Assembly: GCA_023432805.1 (NCBI GenBank) | Contig: JAEYUG010000089.1 | Location: 1-11,375, forward strand | Source of the DNA: Bacteroidota bacterium | GTDB taxonomy: Bacteria; Bacteroidota; Ignavibacteria; SZUA-365 | Direction of reading: 5' to 3' | Length of the DNA stretch: 11,375 nt | Part shown: in pieces, positions 1 through 6,762 of the stretch | Numbering within the stretch: position 1 is the first letter of the stretch | Layout of the letters: each line of letters begins with the position of its first letter | Position numbers and translations under genes: made by a program | Notes under the pieces: generated by a model | The model's database searches: none | What the model was told of the DNA's origin: nothing | Seen by the model: the letters and a program-made list of their open reading frames with translations, nothing else

Positions 1-59
1 ATCGGGGGATGACGCGGCGCGGGTGTGAAAAGGGAGGAAGGGCGCGGGGCCCGCAGGGA

Positions 60-2327
60 TCAGGCGCGCTCGCGCTTGGCGAGGGCGTCGGTGGCGGCCA
101 TGGCGATCATGTCGAGGATCTCGGAGACTTCCGCGCCGCGCTGGAGGACGTGCACGGCCTTGCCCATGCCGAGCAGGATCGGACCGATCACGCTCATCCC
201 ACCGATCCGCGTCAGCAGCTTGTAGGCAATGTTGCCGCTGTTGAGATCGGGGAAAATGAGGGTGTTGGCGCCGCCCTGGATCGACGAGAAAGGGAAGGTC
301 TCGGCGAGGATCTCGGGCGTGACCGCGGTGTCGGCCTGCATTTCGCCGTCGATGACCAGGTCGGGACGACGCTCGCGGATGAGCGTGAGGGCGCGCTGCA
401 TCTTGAGCGGTGACTCGAGGGGATTGCTTCCGAAGTTGCTGTACGAAAGCAGGGCCACGCGCGGCTCGATGTCGAAGGTTGCCACGAGATCGGCCGCCTG
501 CAGGGCGATGTCGGCGATGTCTTCGGCGGTCGGATCGACGTTGACGGTCGTGTCGGCGAGGAAGTACGAATTCTTCTTGTCCGACAGAATGTACAAGCCG
601 GAGACCTTCTTGTAGCGCGGGTCGCGGCCGATGATTTCAAGGGCGGGACGTATGGTGTCGGGATAGTGCACGGTGTAGCCGGAGATGAGTCCTTCGGCAT
701 CGCCCGTATGCACCATCATCGCACCGAAATAGTTCGGCTCATGCAGCATGCGCTGACGTGCGATGTACTGGGTCACACCCTTGCGCCCACGCATCGTGTG
801 GTAGGTGGCGATGTACTCGTCCGTACGCTCGTAGGTGTTCGGATCGACGATTTCGATGCCGGTCAGGTCGATGTCGTTCGTGGTGGCGATTTCGCGGATC
901 TTCGCCTCGTTGCCGACGAGCACCGGTTGTGCGATGGCTTCGTCGACCGCAAGCACGGCAGCCTTCATGATACGCGGTTCGTCGCCTTCCGGCAGCACGA
1001 CACGTACCTTCTGATTGGCGGCCTTCCCGTAGATCGGTGTCATGACCACGTGGGCGCGGCCCATGCGGATTTCAAGAGAGCGGCGATAGGCATCCCAGTC
1101 CGCGATCGGCTTGCGTGCGACACCGGTCTCCATCGCGGCCTTCGCCACGGCGGGAGCGACCCAGGTGAGCACGCGGGGATCGAAGGGTTTCGGGATGATG
1201 TACTCGCGGCCGAAGCTCATTTCGGTCACGCCGTAGGCACGCTTGACCTGATCGAGCACATCTTCCTTCGCGAGCTTGGCGAGGGCGTAGGCGGCGGCCT
1301 GCTTCATCTCTTCGTTGATTGCGGTGGCCGACACATCGAGTGCGCCGCGGAAGATGAAGGGGAAGCCGAGCACGTTGTTGACCTGGTTCGGGAAATCCGA
1401 CCGGCCGGTGGCCATGATCAGATCGGCACGCGCGGCGATTGCGTCGTCGTACATGATTTCCGGATCAGGGTTGGCCATGGCGAAGATGATCGGGTTCGGG
1501 GCCATGGTCTTGACCATGTCCGGCGAAACCACGCCACCGGAGGAGAGTCCGACGAACACGTCGGCGCCGACGAGCGCATCGGCGAGCGTGCGGCAGTCGG
1601 TCTCGACTTCGAAGTCGTGCTTGAACTCGTTCATGCCTTCGGTGCGGCCCTTGTAGATCACGCCCTTGGTGTCGCAGAGCATGACGTTGGCGGGATTGAC
1701 GCCGAGCGAGATGTGGAACTTCGCGCAGGCGATGCCCGAGGCGCCGGCACCGTTGTAGACGACGCGGATCTCATCGAGCTTCTTGCCGACCAGTTCGACT
1801 GCATTGATGAGTGCGGCGCCACTGATGATGGCCGTACCGTGCTGATCGTCGTGGAACACCGGAATGTTCATCGACTTCTTGAGCGCTTCCTCGATGTAGA
1901 AGCAGTCGGGTCCCTTGATGTCCTCGAGATTGATGCCGCCAAAGGTCGGCTCAAGCACCTCGCAGACGCGGATGATTTCTTCGATGTTCTTCGACTTGAG
2001 TTCGATGTCGAACACGTCGATGTCGGCGAAGGTTTTGAACAGCACACCCTTGCCTTCCATGACGGGCTTGCCGGCGTGCGGACCGATGTCTCCGAGTCCC
2101 AGCACCGCGGTTCCATTCGAGATCACCGCGACGAGGTTGCCCTTGGCGGTGTATTCAAAGACCAGGTCGTCGTCCTTTGCGATCTCGCGGCAGGGTTCGG
2201 CAACGCCGGGCGTGTACGCGAGCGAGAGATCACGCTGCGTGACACAAGGTTTGGTGGTGACGACTTCGATCTTTCCCTTCCGCCCCATGCTGTGGTATTC
2301 GAGGGCGTCTTCACGTCTGATTTTCAT
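60..2327 (-). CDS. maeB: NADP-type malic enzyme fused to a phosphotransacetylase-like domain
   Basis: Predicted cytosolic enzyme that oxidatively decarboxylates malate to pyruvate, linking the TCA cycle to pyruvate and NADPH supply. The 755 residues match the usual length of the MaeB class. The malic domain occupies about residues 1-430: YTPGVAEPC near 39, EGKGVLFK at 91-98, FHDDQHGTA at 158-166 (metal-binding region), the nucleotide-binding loop NGAGASG at 192-198, and FAMANPDPE at 282-290. The rest (about 440-750, from VRVVLPEGDEPR) resembles phosphate acetyl/butyryltransferase. In known MaeB proteins this domain is regulatory (acetyl-CoA) rather than a proven transferase; that role here is by analogy. 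The reading frame stays open to an ATG at 2369. The ATG at 2327 is preferred because GGAG (2333-2336) lies five bases upstream and family proteins begin close to the REDALEYH motif. It follows the GT9 gene on the same strand, but a 350-base repeat-filled gap argues for its own promoter. Confidence 0.95.
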   Translation of the reverse strand: MKIRREDALEYHSMGRKGKIEVVTTKPCVTQRDLSLAYTPGVAEPCREIAKDDDLVFEYTAKGNLVAVISNGTAVLGLGDIGPHAGKPVMEGKGVLFKTFADIDVFDIELKSKNIEEIIRVCEVLEPTFGGINLEDIKGPDCFYIEEALKKSMNIPVFHDDQHGTAIISGAALINAVELVGKKLDEIRVVYNGAGASGIACAKFHISLGVNPANVMLCDTKGVIYKGRTEGMNEFKHDFEVETDCRTLADALVGADVFVGLSSGGVVSPDMVKTMAPNPIIFAMANPDPEIMYDDAIAARADLIMATGRSDFPNQVNNVLGFPFIFRGALDVSATAINEEMKQAAAYALAKLAKEDVLDQVKRAYGVTEMSFGREYIIPKPFDPRVLTWVAPAVAKAAMETGVARKPIADWDAYRRSLEIRMGRAHVVMTPIYGKAANQKVRVVLPEGDEPRIMKAAVLAVDEAIAQPVLVGNEAKIREIATTNDIDLTGIEIVDPNTYERTDEYIATYHTMRGRKGVTQYIARQRMLHEPNYFGAMMVHTGDAEGLISGYTVHYPDTIRPALEIIGRDPRYKKVSGLYILSDKKNSYFLADTTVNVDPTAEDIADIALQAADLVATFDIEPRVALLSYSNFGSNPLESPLKMQRALTLIRERRPDLVIDGEMQADTAVTPEILAETFPFSSIQGGANTLIFPDLNSGNIAYKLLTRIGGMSVIGPILLGMGKAVHVLQRGAEVSEILDMIAMAATDALAKRERA

Positions 2328-2453
2328 GGAGGCTCCGTTCCGTGTTCTTGTGGAGTTGGTGGATACCAAATGTGCGCATTGATCGGGGGAAATCTACCAC
2401 TTTTGGTGGCAAGCTCCAATGAAAGGGATATCCGGATCGGAAGCTGTGAATGG

Positions 2454-2627
2454 GAAAGGTCGGTGGACGTCTTCGTCCACCAGAAAGGTCGGTGGACGTC
2501 TTCGTCCACCAGAAAGGTCGGTGGACGCCTTCGTCCACCAGAAAGGTCGGTGGACGTCTTCGTCCACCAGAAAGGTCGGTGGACGTCTTCGTCCACCAGA
2601 AAGGTCGGTGGACGTCTTCGTCCACCC
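2454..2627. repeat. tandem array of six 29-bp hairpin units (module B)
   Basis: Six head-to-tail units begin at 2454, 2483, 2512, 2541, 2570 and 2599. They are identical except for one base in the third unit (gcct for gtct) and a divergent end in the last. Each unit contains a perfect 8-bp stem with a 4-base loop, GGTGGACGTCTTCGTCCACC, and the joiner AGAAAGGTC. There is no variable spacer, so this is not a CRISPR array. Read on the minus strand, each unit is module B plus the tail CGACCTTTC seen at other copies in the window (for example near 9203). The array lies in the 2328-2676 gap, upstream of maeB and downstream of the GT9 gene. A unit contains no stop codon in any of six frames, which produces spurious open frames across the region. 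Bases 2328-2453 hold the maeB ribosome-binding site and otherwise nothing I can name. Confidence 0.95.
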
Positions 2628-2630
2628 TGA

Positions 2631-2670
2631 CCCACTGAACATCCGTCAAGAGTGGACGAGGACGTCCACC
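2631..2670. repeat. composite repeat: conserved spacer plus module B hairpin
   Basis: A 40-base segment matches 6707-6746 at 39 of 40 positions. It consists of a conserved spacer beginning CCCACTGAAC and ending CCGTCAAGA, followed by the module B palindrome GTGGACGAGGACGTCCAC (7-bp stem, AGGA loop; 2652-2669). The last unit of the tandem array lies just upstream in the opposite orientation, so the two hairpins form a head-to-head pair like the one at 6688-6746. It ends seven bases beyond the stop codon of the GT9 gene and could act as its 3' mRNA hairpin. No U-rich tract follows it on the GT9 strand. Confidence 0.85.
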
Positions 2671-2676
2671 CTCCTT

Positions 2677-3708
2677 TCACAGCAGTAAAGGAAGGATGCT
2701 GGAAGGAAGGATCTCGCGCATGCAGCGGAAATGTCCCCTGGGGCACGACGAGCGGCCGATATGCGAGCAGGGACGACACTCCACATCGGAAGCCTCCACG
2801 ACGTGAGCCCGTGCATTGTAGGGAAAGAACCCGAACTGCCGCACAGTGCTTCCGAAGATCGCGACCACCGGCACGCGCCGCGCCGTGGCGATGTGCATGA
2901 GTCCGCTGTCCATCGTCAGCGCCACATCACACTGCGACAGCGCTGCCGCAGTTTCCAGCAGCGTCAACTCCCCGCAGTGACTCCGCATCCGCTCCGGCGC
3001 CTGCGCACAGAGGCCCGCTGCCTGCGCCGCGTCGTCACGACCACCGAAGAAGTGGAGCGTGACATCCGATGTCTCGATCAACATCGCGCAGAGCTCGGCA
3101 AGATGTTCTGCAGGCCAGCGCTTCGTGAAATGCCTCGCTCCCGCACAGATCGCGATGCGGCGTGCTGGAGCATTGTCCGATGCGATGCGCGCCTGCATCG
3201 CGGCCAGCAGGTCGTCGGGCACGACGAGGTCCGGGGGATCCCCATCAGGCTCCACGCCATAGGCCTCTGCGGTTTCGATGTAGCGCTCGGCCACCGGCAC
3301 CTCATCACGATACCAATCCCGATGCAGCCGCACGAGCGCTGCCCGCGGCAGCGCACGCTTGCGCACGATGCACAGATCCCGCCCGAGCCGCCAGCGCAGC
3401 ACGCGCGTGCGCAGGTTGTTGTGCAGATCGAAGACGATGTCGAATCCGATGTGCACGAGCTTCGCTCGCAGGGCCAGCAGATCCCCGAACGTCGGCGCGG
3501 CCGGGAGCACGTGCAGGGTGTGGATGGCGGGATGATGCTCCACCAGCTGTGCAAACGGCGCACGGGTCACATAATGGATCTCGCAGGTGGGATGCTCCCA
3601 TCGGAAGCGACGCAGAAACGGCGTCGTGAGCACGACGTCGCCGATCGAGCTGAGCCGGAGCACGAGCACGCGTATCAGCGGACGATAGGGTGGGGGCGAG
3701 GGGAGCAT
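2677..3708 (-). CDS. glycosyltransferase family 9 (ADP-heptose:LPS heptosyltransferase-like)
   Basis: Predicted cytosolic or inner-membrane-associated glycosyltransferase that adds heptose, or a related sugar, to a lipopolysaccharide core or similar glycolipid. The 343 residues are normal for GT9. The N-terminal Rossmann half starts with RLSSIGDVVLTTP (18-30), the family signature. The C-terminal donor-binding half has GARHFTKRWP (190-199) and DSGLMHIA followed by VPVVAIFGST (267-288). Near the C-terminus is a cysteine-rich stretch (C311, C314, C322, C329), which I recall from GT9 proteins of Bacteroidota-like bacteria. The start at 3708 is the only ATG near the conserved N-terminus, and no good Shine-Dalgarno precedes it. 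It diverges from the AAA+ gene across 143 bases. Acceptor and sugar specificity cannot be read from sequence, and no other LPS gene is in the window. Confidence 0.9.
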   Translation of the reverse strand: MLPSPPPYRPLIRVLVLRLSSIGDVVLTTPFLRRFRWEHPTCEIHYVTRAPFAQLVEHHPAIHTLHVLPAAPTFGDLLALRAKLVHIGFDIVFDLHNNLRTRVLRWRLGRDLCIVRKRALPRAALVRLHRDWYRDEVPVAERYIETAEAYGVEPDGDPPDLVVPDDLLAAMQARIASDNAPARRIAICAGARHFTKRWPAEHLAELCAMLIETSDVTLHFFGGRDDAAQAAGLCAQAPERMRSHCGELTLLETAAALSQCDVALTMDSGLMHIATARRVPVVAIFGSTVRQFGFFPYNARAHVVEASDVECRPCSHIGRSSCPRGHFRCMREILPSSILPLLL

Positions 3709-3756
3709 GGCCGACGCAGCTGGTGTTGGAGGTGACTTCCGCCGGGGGATGCGGCA

Positions 3757-3786
3757 ATGATACGGATTTCAGCCGACAGGCGCGAA
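3757..3786 (-). promoter_or_regulatory. candidate promoter of the GT9 gene
   Basis: On the minus strand the 10-mer TCCGTATCAT (TATCAT at 3757-3762) lies about 50 bases upstream of the GT9 start. The same 10-mer lies at a similar distance upstream of the propeller gene, where it forms the -10 of a better promoter. The -35 position here holds only TTCGCG at 18-base spacing, so this site is weaker. Sharing of the 10-mer is what supports the call. Confidence 0.35.
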
Positions 3787-3808
3787 CTTGCCGCGGCCTA
3801 CGGGTGTT

Positions 3809-3831
3809 ATGAGGAGGTACGAGATCCTCAT
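3809..3831. promoter_or_regulatory. inverted repeat in the leader of the AAA-VWA operon
   Basis: ATGAGGA (3809-3815) and TCCTCAT (3825-3831) form a perfect 7-bp inverted repeat around a 9-base centre, ending 20 bases before the start of the AAA+ gene. It could be a 5'-UTR hairpin or an operator. The sequence does not decide between these, and chance is possible. Confidence 0.3.
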
Positions 3832-3851
3832 ATCCCACATTCAGCGAGACC

Positions 3852-5426
3852 ATGTCATCCCACATGACCGAGAAACAGCTTCGTTCGATCACCACGCTCG
3901 GCGGCCTGCGCCGTGCGGGCATCACCGTCGACTCCGTAAAGGAGGAGATGCGCCGCAATCTCATCGCGAAACTGCACGCGGGCGAGCGGCTCTTCGCGGG
4001 CATCATCGGGTACGACGACACGGTGGTGCCGGCGATCGTGAACGCGGTGCTGGCGCGGCATGACATGCTGCTACTGGGGCTGCGCGGACAGGCCAAGACG
4101 CGCATCGTGCGCATGCTGCCGACGCTGCTGGACCCGTGGGTGCCGATCGTGCGCAACTCCGAGGTGAACGACAATCCCTTTGCGCCGATCTCCAAGCACG
4201 GGATGGATCTCGTGGCCGAATGCGGCGACGACACCGAGATCGAGTGGATTCCCGCCGAGCAGCGCTACGCCGAGAAGCTCGCCACGCCGGATGTGACGAT
4301 CGCCGACCTGATCGGCGACATCGATCCCATCAAGGCCGCGGCGCAGCGGCTGCATTACGCGCACGAGGGGGCGATCCACTTCGGCCTGATACCCCGCACC
4401 AACCGCGGCGTGTTCGCGATCAACGAGCTGCCCGATCTGCAGCCGCGCATCCAGGTGGGACTCTTCAACATCATGCAGGAAAAAGACATCCAGATCCGCG
4501 GCTTCAACGTGCGGATTCCCCTCGACGTGATGATGGTCTTCACCGCGAATCCCGAAGACTACACCAACCGCGGCAGCATCATCACGCCGCTGAAGGACCG
4601 CATCGACTCGCAGATCCTGACCCACTATCCCGAGCGGCTCGACGACGCCGTTGCGATCACCGCGCAGGAGGCGTGGATCGAGCGCGACGGCCGGCGCGTC
4701 GTGCTGCCGCGCTTCTTCCGCGACATCGTCGAGCACATCGCCTTCGAGGCTCGCGAAAGCGAATTCGTCGACCAGCGCTCCGGCGTCAGCGCGCGCCTGA
4801 CCATCAGCGCCCTCGAGAACCTCGTATCGAACGCCGAGCGCCGCGCGCTCATGCACGGCGACGACGTGGTCGCGCCGCGCGTCTCCGACCTGCTGCGCCT
4901 GCTGCCGGCGATGACCGGCAAGATGGAACTCGTCTACGAAGGTGAGCAGGAGGGTCCCGTCAAGGTCTCGAAGCTGCTCATCGGCAAGGCCGTGCGTGCG
5001 GTGTTCGGTGGGATGTTTCCCGAGCCCGGCGCGAAGAAGGGCGCGCGTGGCAGCCGGGGCGAACGCAGCCGCGGCGAGGAAGCCCTGCATGCCGCGCGTG
5101 CCGATGAAAGTGCGCCCTCGGTCTACGCCGAACTCATCGCGTGGTTCGATCACGGGGGACGCGTCGAACTGCGCGACGACATGCCTTTTGCCGACTACGC
5201 CGCGGCGCTGCACGCCGTACCCGGCCTCGCCGAGCTTGTGCGCACGCACATTGCGGATGTCGCCGCCGACGAGCACGCGCTCGCTGCCGCGATGGAGTTC
5301 GTGATCGACGGACTGCATCAGCATTCTCGGCTCGCGCGGCATGAGGGACACGGCGCGATCGCGTATCGCGACATGCTCGGCACGCTCTTCACCATGTCCG
5401 CCCCCGACGAAGACGAGGAACTCTGA
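3852..5426 (+). CDS. Mg-chelatase/MoxR-like AAA+ ATPase
   Basis: Predicted cytosolic AAA+ ATPase of 524 residues, of the magnesium-chelatase-I-like type that works with a VWA partner. Visible motifs are Walker A GLRGQAKT (76-83), a Walker-B-like VFAINEL (187-193), sensor TANPEDYTNRG (231-241) and arginine-finger region PLKDRID (246-252). An alpha-helical lid follows to about 390. A low-complexity basic linker (about 393-425) leads to a C-terminal helical domain ending in an acidic tail. The Walker B aspartate is replaced by asparagine (INE); I recall NELPDL as usual for this subfamily, so it need not mean inactivity. No tetrapyrrole genes are nearby, so a chlorophyll role is not supported. 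MoxR-VWA pairs generally act as chaperones in assembling or activating other proteins, and the target here is unknown. The ATG at 3852 has only a weak purine stretch upstream; an in-frame ATG at 3864 is an alternative. Confidence 0.88.
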   Translation: MSSHMTEKQLRSITTLGGLRRAGITVDSVKEEMRRNLIAKLHAGERLFAGIIGYDDTVVPAIVNAVLARHDMLLLGLRGQAKTRIVRMLPTLLDPWVPIVRNSEVNDNPFAPISKHGMDLVAECGDDTEIEWIPAEQRYAEKLATPDVTIADLIGDIDPIKAAAQRLHYAHEGAIHFGLIPRTNRGVFAINELPDLQPRIQVGLFNIMQEKDIQIRGFNVRIPLDVMMVFTANPEDYTNRGSIITPLKDRIDSQILTHYPERLDDAVAITAQEAWIERDGRRVVLPRFFRDIVEHIAFEARESEFVDQRSGVSARLTISALENLVSNAERRALMHGDDVVAPRVSDLLRLLPAMTGKMELVYEGEQEGPVKVSKLLIGKAVRAVFGGMFPEPGAKKGARGSRGERSRGEEALHAARADESAPSVYAELIAWFDHGGRVELRDDMPFADYAAALHAVPGLAELVRTHIADVAADEHALAAAMEFVIDGLHQHSRLARHEGHGAIAYRDMLGTLFTMSAPDEDEEL

Positions 5427-6553
5427 TGTACATCGCCTACGAGCGCTGGGTTCCCCGCGGCGGTGGACGCGACGAGCGGCTCGAGCAGCTGATCTCGCTC
5501 TTCAGCCAGCTGCTCATGCGCACCGGCGGCAACGTGCGCGAGGCCCTCGACTGGCTCGAGCGCATCGACAGCCGCTACGGCCTCTTCGACAAGGACCTGA
5601 CCATGCAGCAGTTCGTCGAGGAGCTCACAGCGCGCGGCTACCTGCGTGAAGATGAGGAGGGGGGGATGACCATCGCAGCGGGGGGACACCGGCGCATTCG
5701 TGAAGACGCGTTGGAAGACGTGTTCACGGGGTTGAAGAAGGGTCCCGGCGGAAGCCACGAGATCCCGAAGTCCGGTGCCGGCGTCGAGCGCACGAGCGAG
5801 ACACGATCGTATGCCTTCGGCGACGCCGCCTCGAACATCGACATGACCGCGACGCTGCGCAACGCCTACCTGCGCGGGGGCATCGACGAATTCTCCCTCG
5901 CGGAAGAGGACGTCGAGGTGCACGAGACCGAGCACCAGACCAGCGTGGCCACCGTGATCATGATCGACATCTCGCATTCGATGGTGCTGTACGGCGAGGA
6001 CCGCATGAGTCCCGCCAAGCAGGTGGCGCTTGCGCTGTCGGAGCTCGTGCTGACGAAGTATCCCAAGGATCGCATACACGTGCTCGTGTTCGGCGACGAT
6101 GCGATGGAGGTGTCGGTGGGGGAGCTTCCGTACCTGCAGGCGGGTCCCTACCACACGAACACCCGTGCGGGATTGCGGCTGGCGCGCAGCATTCTGCGCC
6201 GGGCGGGGAACGTGAACAAGCAGATTTTCATGGTGACCGACGGCAAGCCCTCGGCGTTGTTCGAGGACGACGGGCGCTTGTATAAAAATCCCATGGGACT
6301 CGACCTGCGCATCGTGAACAAGACCATTGACGAGGCCGTGGCTTGTCGTCGGGAGGGCATCGTGATCACGACCTTCATGGTGGCCGAGGATCCCTGGCTC
6401 ATGAACTTCGTCGAAGAGATGACCCGCGCCGCGCAGGGCCGTGCCTACTTCACCGGTCTTGCCGACCTCGGCTCGTACGTGCTCGTCGACTACATCCGCA
6501 ACCGCCGCGGCTCGGTCGGTGCCAATGGACGGTCGGCGTCTCGCCGCCGTTGA
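5426..6553 (+). CDS. VWA-domain protein, partner of the AAA+ ATPase
   Basis: A 375-residue protein whose start overlaps the AAA+ stop (TGATG, 5424-5428), with GAGGA at 5415-5419, so translational coupling is likely. The N-terminal 170 residues are a helical region I do not recognise. The VWA domain spans about 175-355. It carries a complete MIDAS motif: DISHSM (181-186), a threonine in HTNT (243-246) and TDG (271-273). It should therefore bind a divalent metal and a protein ligand. No signal peptide or membrane segment is seen, so the protein is probably cytosolic. By analogy with MoxR-VWA and ChlI-ChlD pairs it would be the substrate-recruiting partner of the upstream ATPase. The last residues, GRSASRRR (368-375), are encoded by a copy of the palindromic module A that also lies just before the stop, so the native tail was probably shorter or different. 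Confidence 0.88.
   Translation: MYIAYERWVPRGGGRDERLEQLISLFSQLLMRTGGNVREALDWLERIDSRYGLFDKDLTMQQFVEELTARGYLREDEEGGMTIAAGGHRRIREDALEDVFTGLKKGPGGSHEIPKSGAGVERTSETRSYAFGDAASNIDMTATLRNAYLRGGIDEFSLAEEDVEVHETEHQTSVATVIMIDISHSMVLYGEDRMSPAKQVALALSELVLTKYPKDRIHVLVFGDDAMEVSVGELPYLQAGPYHTNTRAGLRLARSILRRAGNVNKQIFMVTDGKPSALFEDDGRLYKNPMGLDLRIVNKTIDEAVACRREGIVITTFMVAEDPWLMNFVEEMTRAAQGRAYFTGLADLGSYVLVDYIRNRRGSVGANGRSASRRR
6526..6548. repeat. module A hairpin inside the 3' end of the VWA gene
   Basis: This copy has the module A pattern TGGACG followed by GGTCGGCGTCTCGCCGCC, with one T in place of G in the left arm. The intact core stem is CGGCG/CGCCG around TCT. It begins in codon 367 of the VWA gene and ends two bases before the stop codon at 6551. 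The next 200 bases are filled with more members of the family. Confidence 0.85.
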
Positions 6554-6574
6554 CGCATGCTCAGTCGGTGCAGG

Positions 6575-6592
6575 GTGGACGAGGGCGTGCAC
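6575..6592. repeat. module B hairpin, imperfect copy
   Basis: GTGGACGAGGGCGTGCAC matches module B, with one mismatch in the right arm that breaks one stem pair. It is followed by the family tail CGACCGTTC. The flanks add another pairing option (GGTGCA before, TGCACC after). It sits 22 bases beyond the VWA stop codon. Confidence 0.75.
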
Positions 6593-6600
6593 CGACCGTT

Positions 6601-6672
6601 CAGTGGACGGGCGGCGTCTCGCCGCTTCGTTGATACCGCATCAATCGTCAAAGACGGACGAGGGCGTCCACC
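6601..6672. repeat. composite repeat, module A - spacer - module B
   Basis: A 72-base element is colinear with 9132-9203 without gaps, and I count 66 of 72 identical bases. It has module A (perfect left arm, GCGGCGTCTCGCCGC), a conserved spacer containing GATACCGCATCA, then module B as GGACGAGGGCGTCC. Conservation of the spacer shows that the two hairpins move or duplicate as one unit. Confidence 0.9.
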
Positions 6673-6687
6673 CACCCATACCGGAGC

Positions 6688-6746
6688 GCGGACGTCCTCG
6701 TCCGCACCCACTGAACTTCCGTCAAGAGTGGACGAGGACGTCCACC
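6688..6746. repeat. head-to-head composite: inverted module B - spacer - module B
   Basis: The left half is module B in reverse orientation, GCGGACGTCCTCGTCCGC (6688-6705, 7-bp stem, TCCT loop). Then comes the conserved CCCACTGAAC...CCGTCAAGA spacer and forward module B, GTGGACGAGGACGTCCAC (6728-6745). Positions 6707-6746 match 2631-2670 with one mismatch. It ends 17 bases from the propeller stop codon, in the gap between convergent genes. Two strong hairpins here could protect 3' mRNA ends or terminate on both strands, as REP/BIME elements do. No U-tract is present. Confidence 0.88.
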
Positions 6747-6762
6747 GACCGTTCGGGGGTGC

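Noticed and set aside
44..54. GC-rich palindrome GCGGGGCCCGC after maeB as a terminator
   Set aside because: The stem is only 4-5 bp with no convincing U-tract on the minus strand; too weak to call.
2389..2419. Bacteroidota-type promoter for maeB (TTG, 20 bases, TAGATTTC on the minus strand)
   Set aside because: It matches TAnnTTTG imperfectly, and such matches are expected by chance. The sigma70-like site at 8888-8916 suggests a different promoter style in this organism.
2454..2627. Possible CRISPR array (repeat length 29)
   Set aside because: The units are directly adjacent with no unique spacers, each is a strong palindrome, and no cas gene is present.
666..2630. Long plus-strand open frame (654 codons) opposite maeB
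   Set aside because: It is an antisense shadow of the well-supported malic enzyme in GC-rich DNA, extended by the stop-free repeat array. It has no recognisable domain.
2311..2779. Small proteins read through the repeat array on both strands
   Set aside because: The array is stop-free in all frames, so these frames are by-products of the repeat. They lack start signals and overlap the start of maeB or the GT9 3' end.
3852..6553. Chlorophyll or cobalamin metal chelatase subunits
   Set aside because: There is no large chelatase subunit or tetrapyrrole gene nearby. The ATPase and VWA pair fits the broader MoxR-VWA chaperone group.
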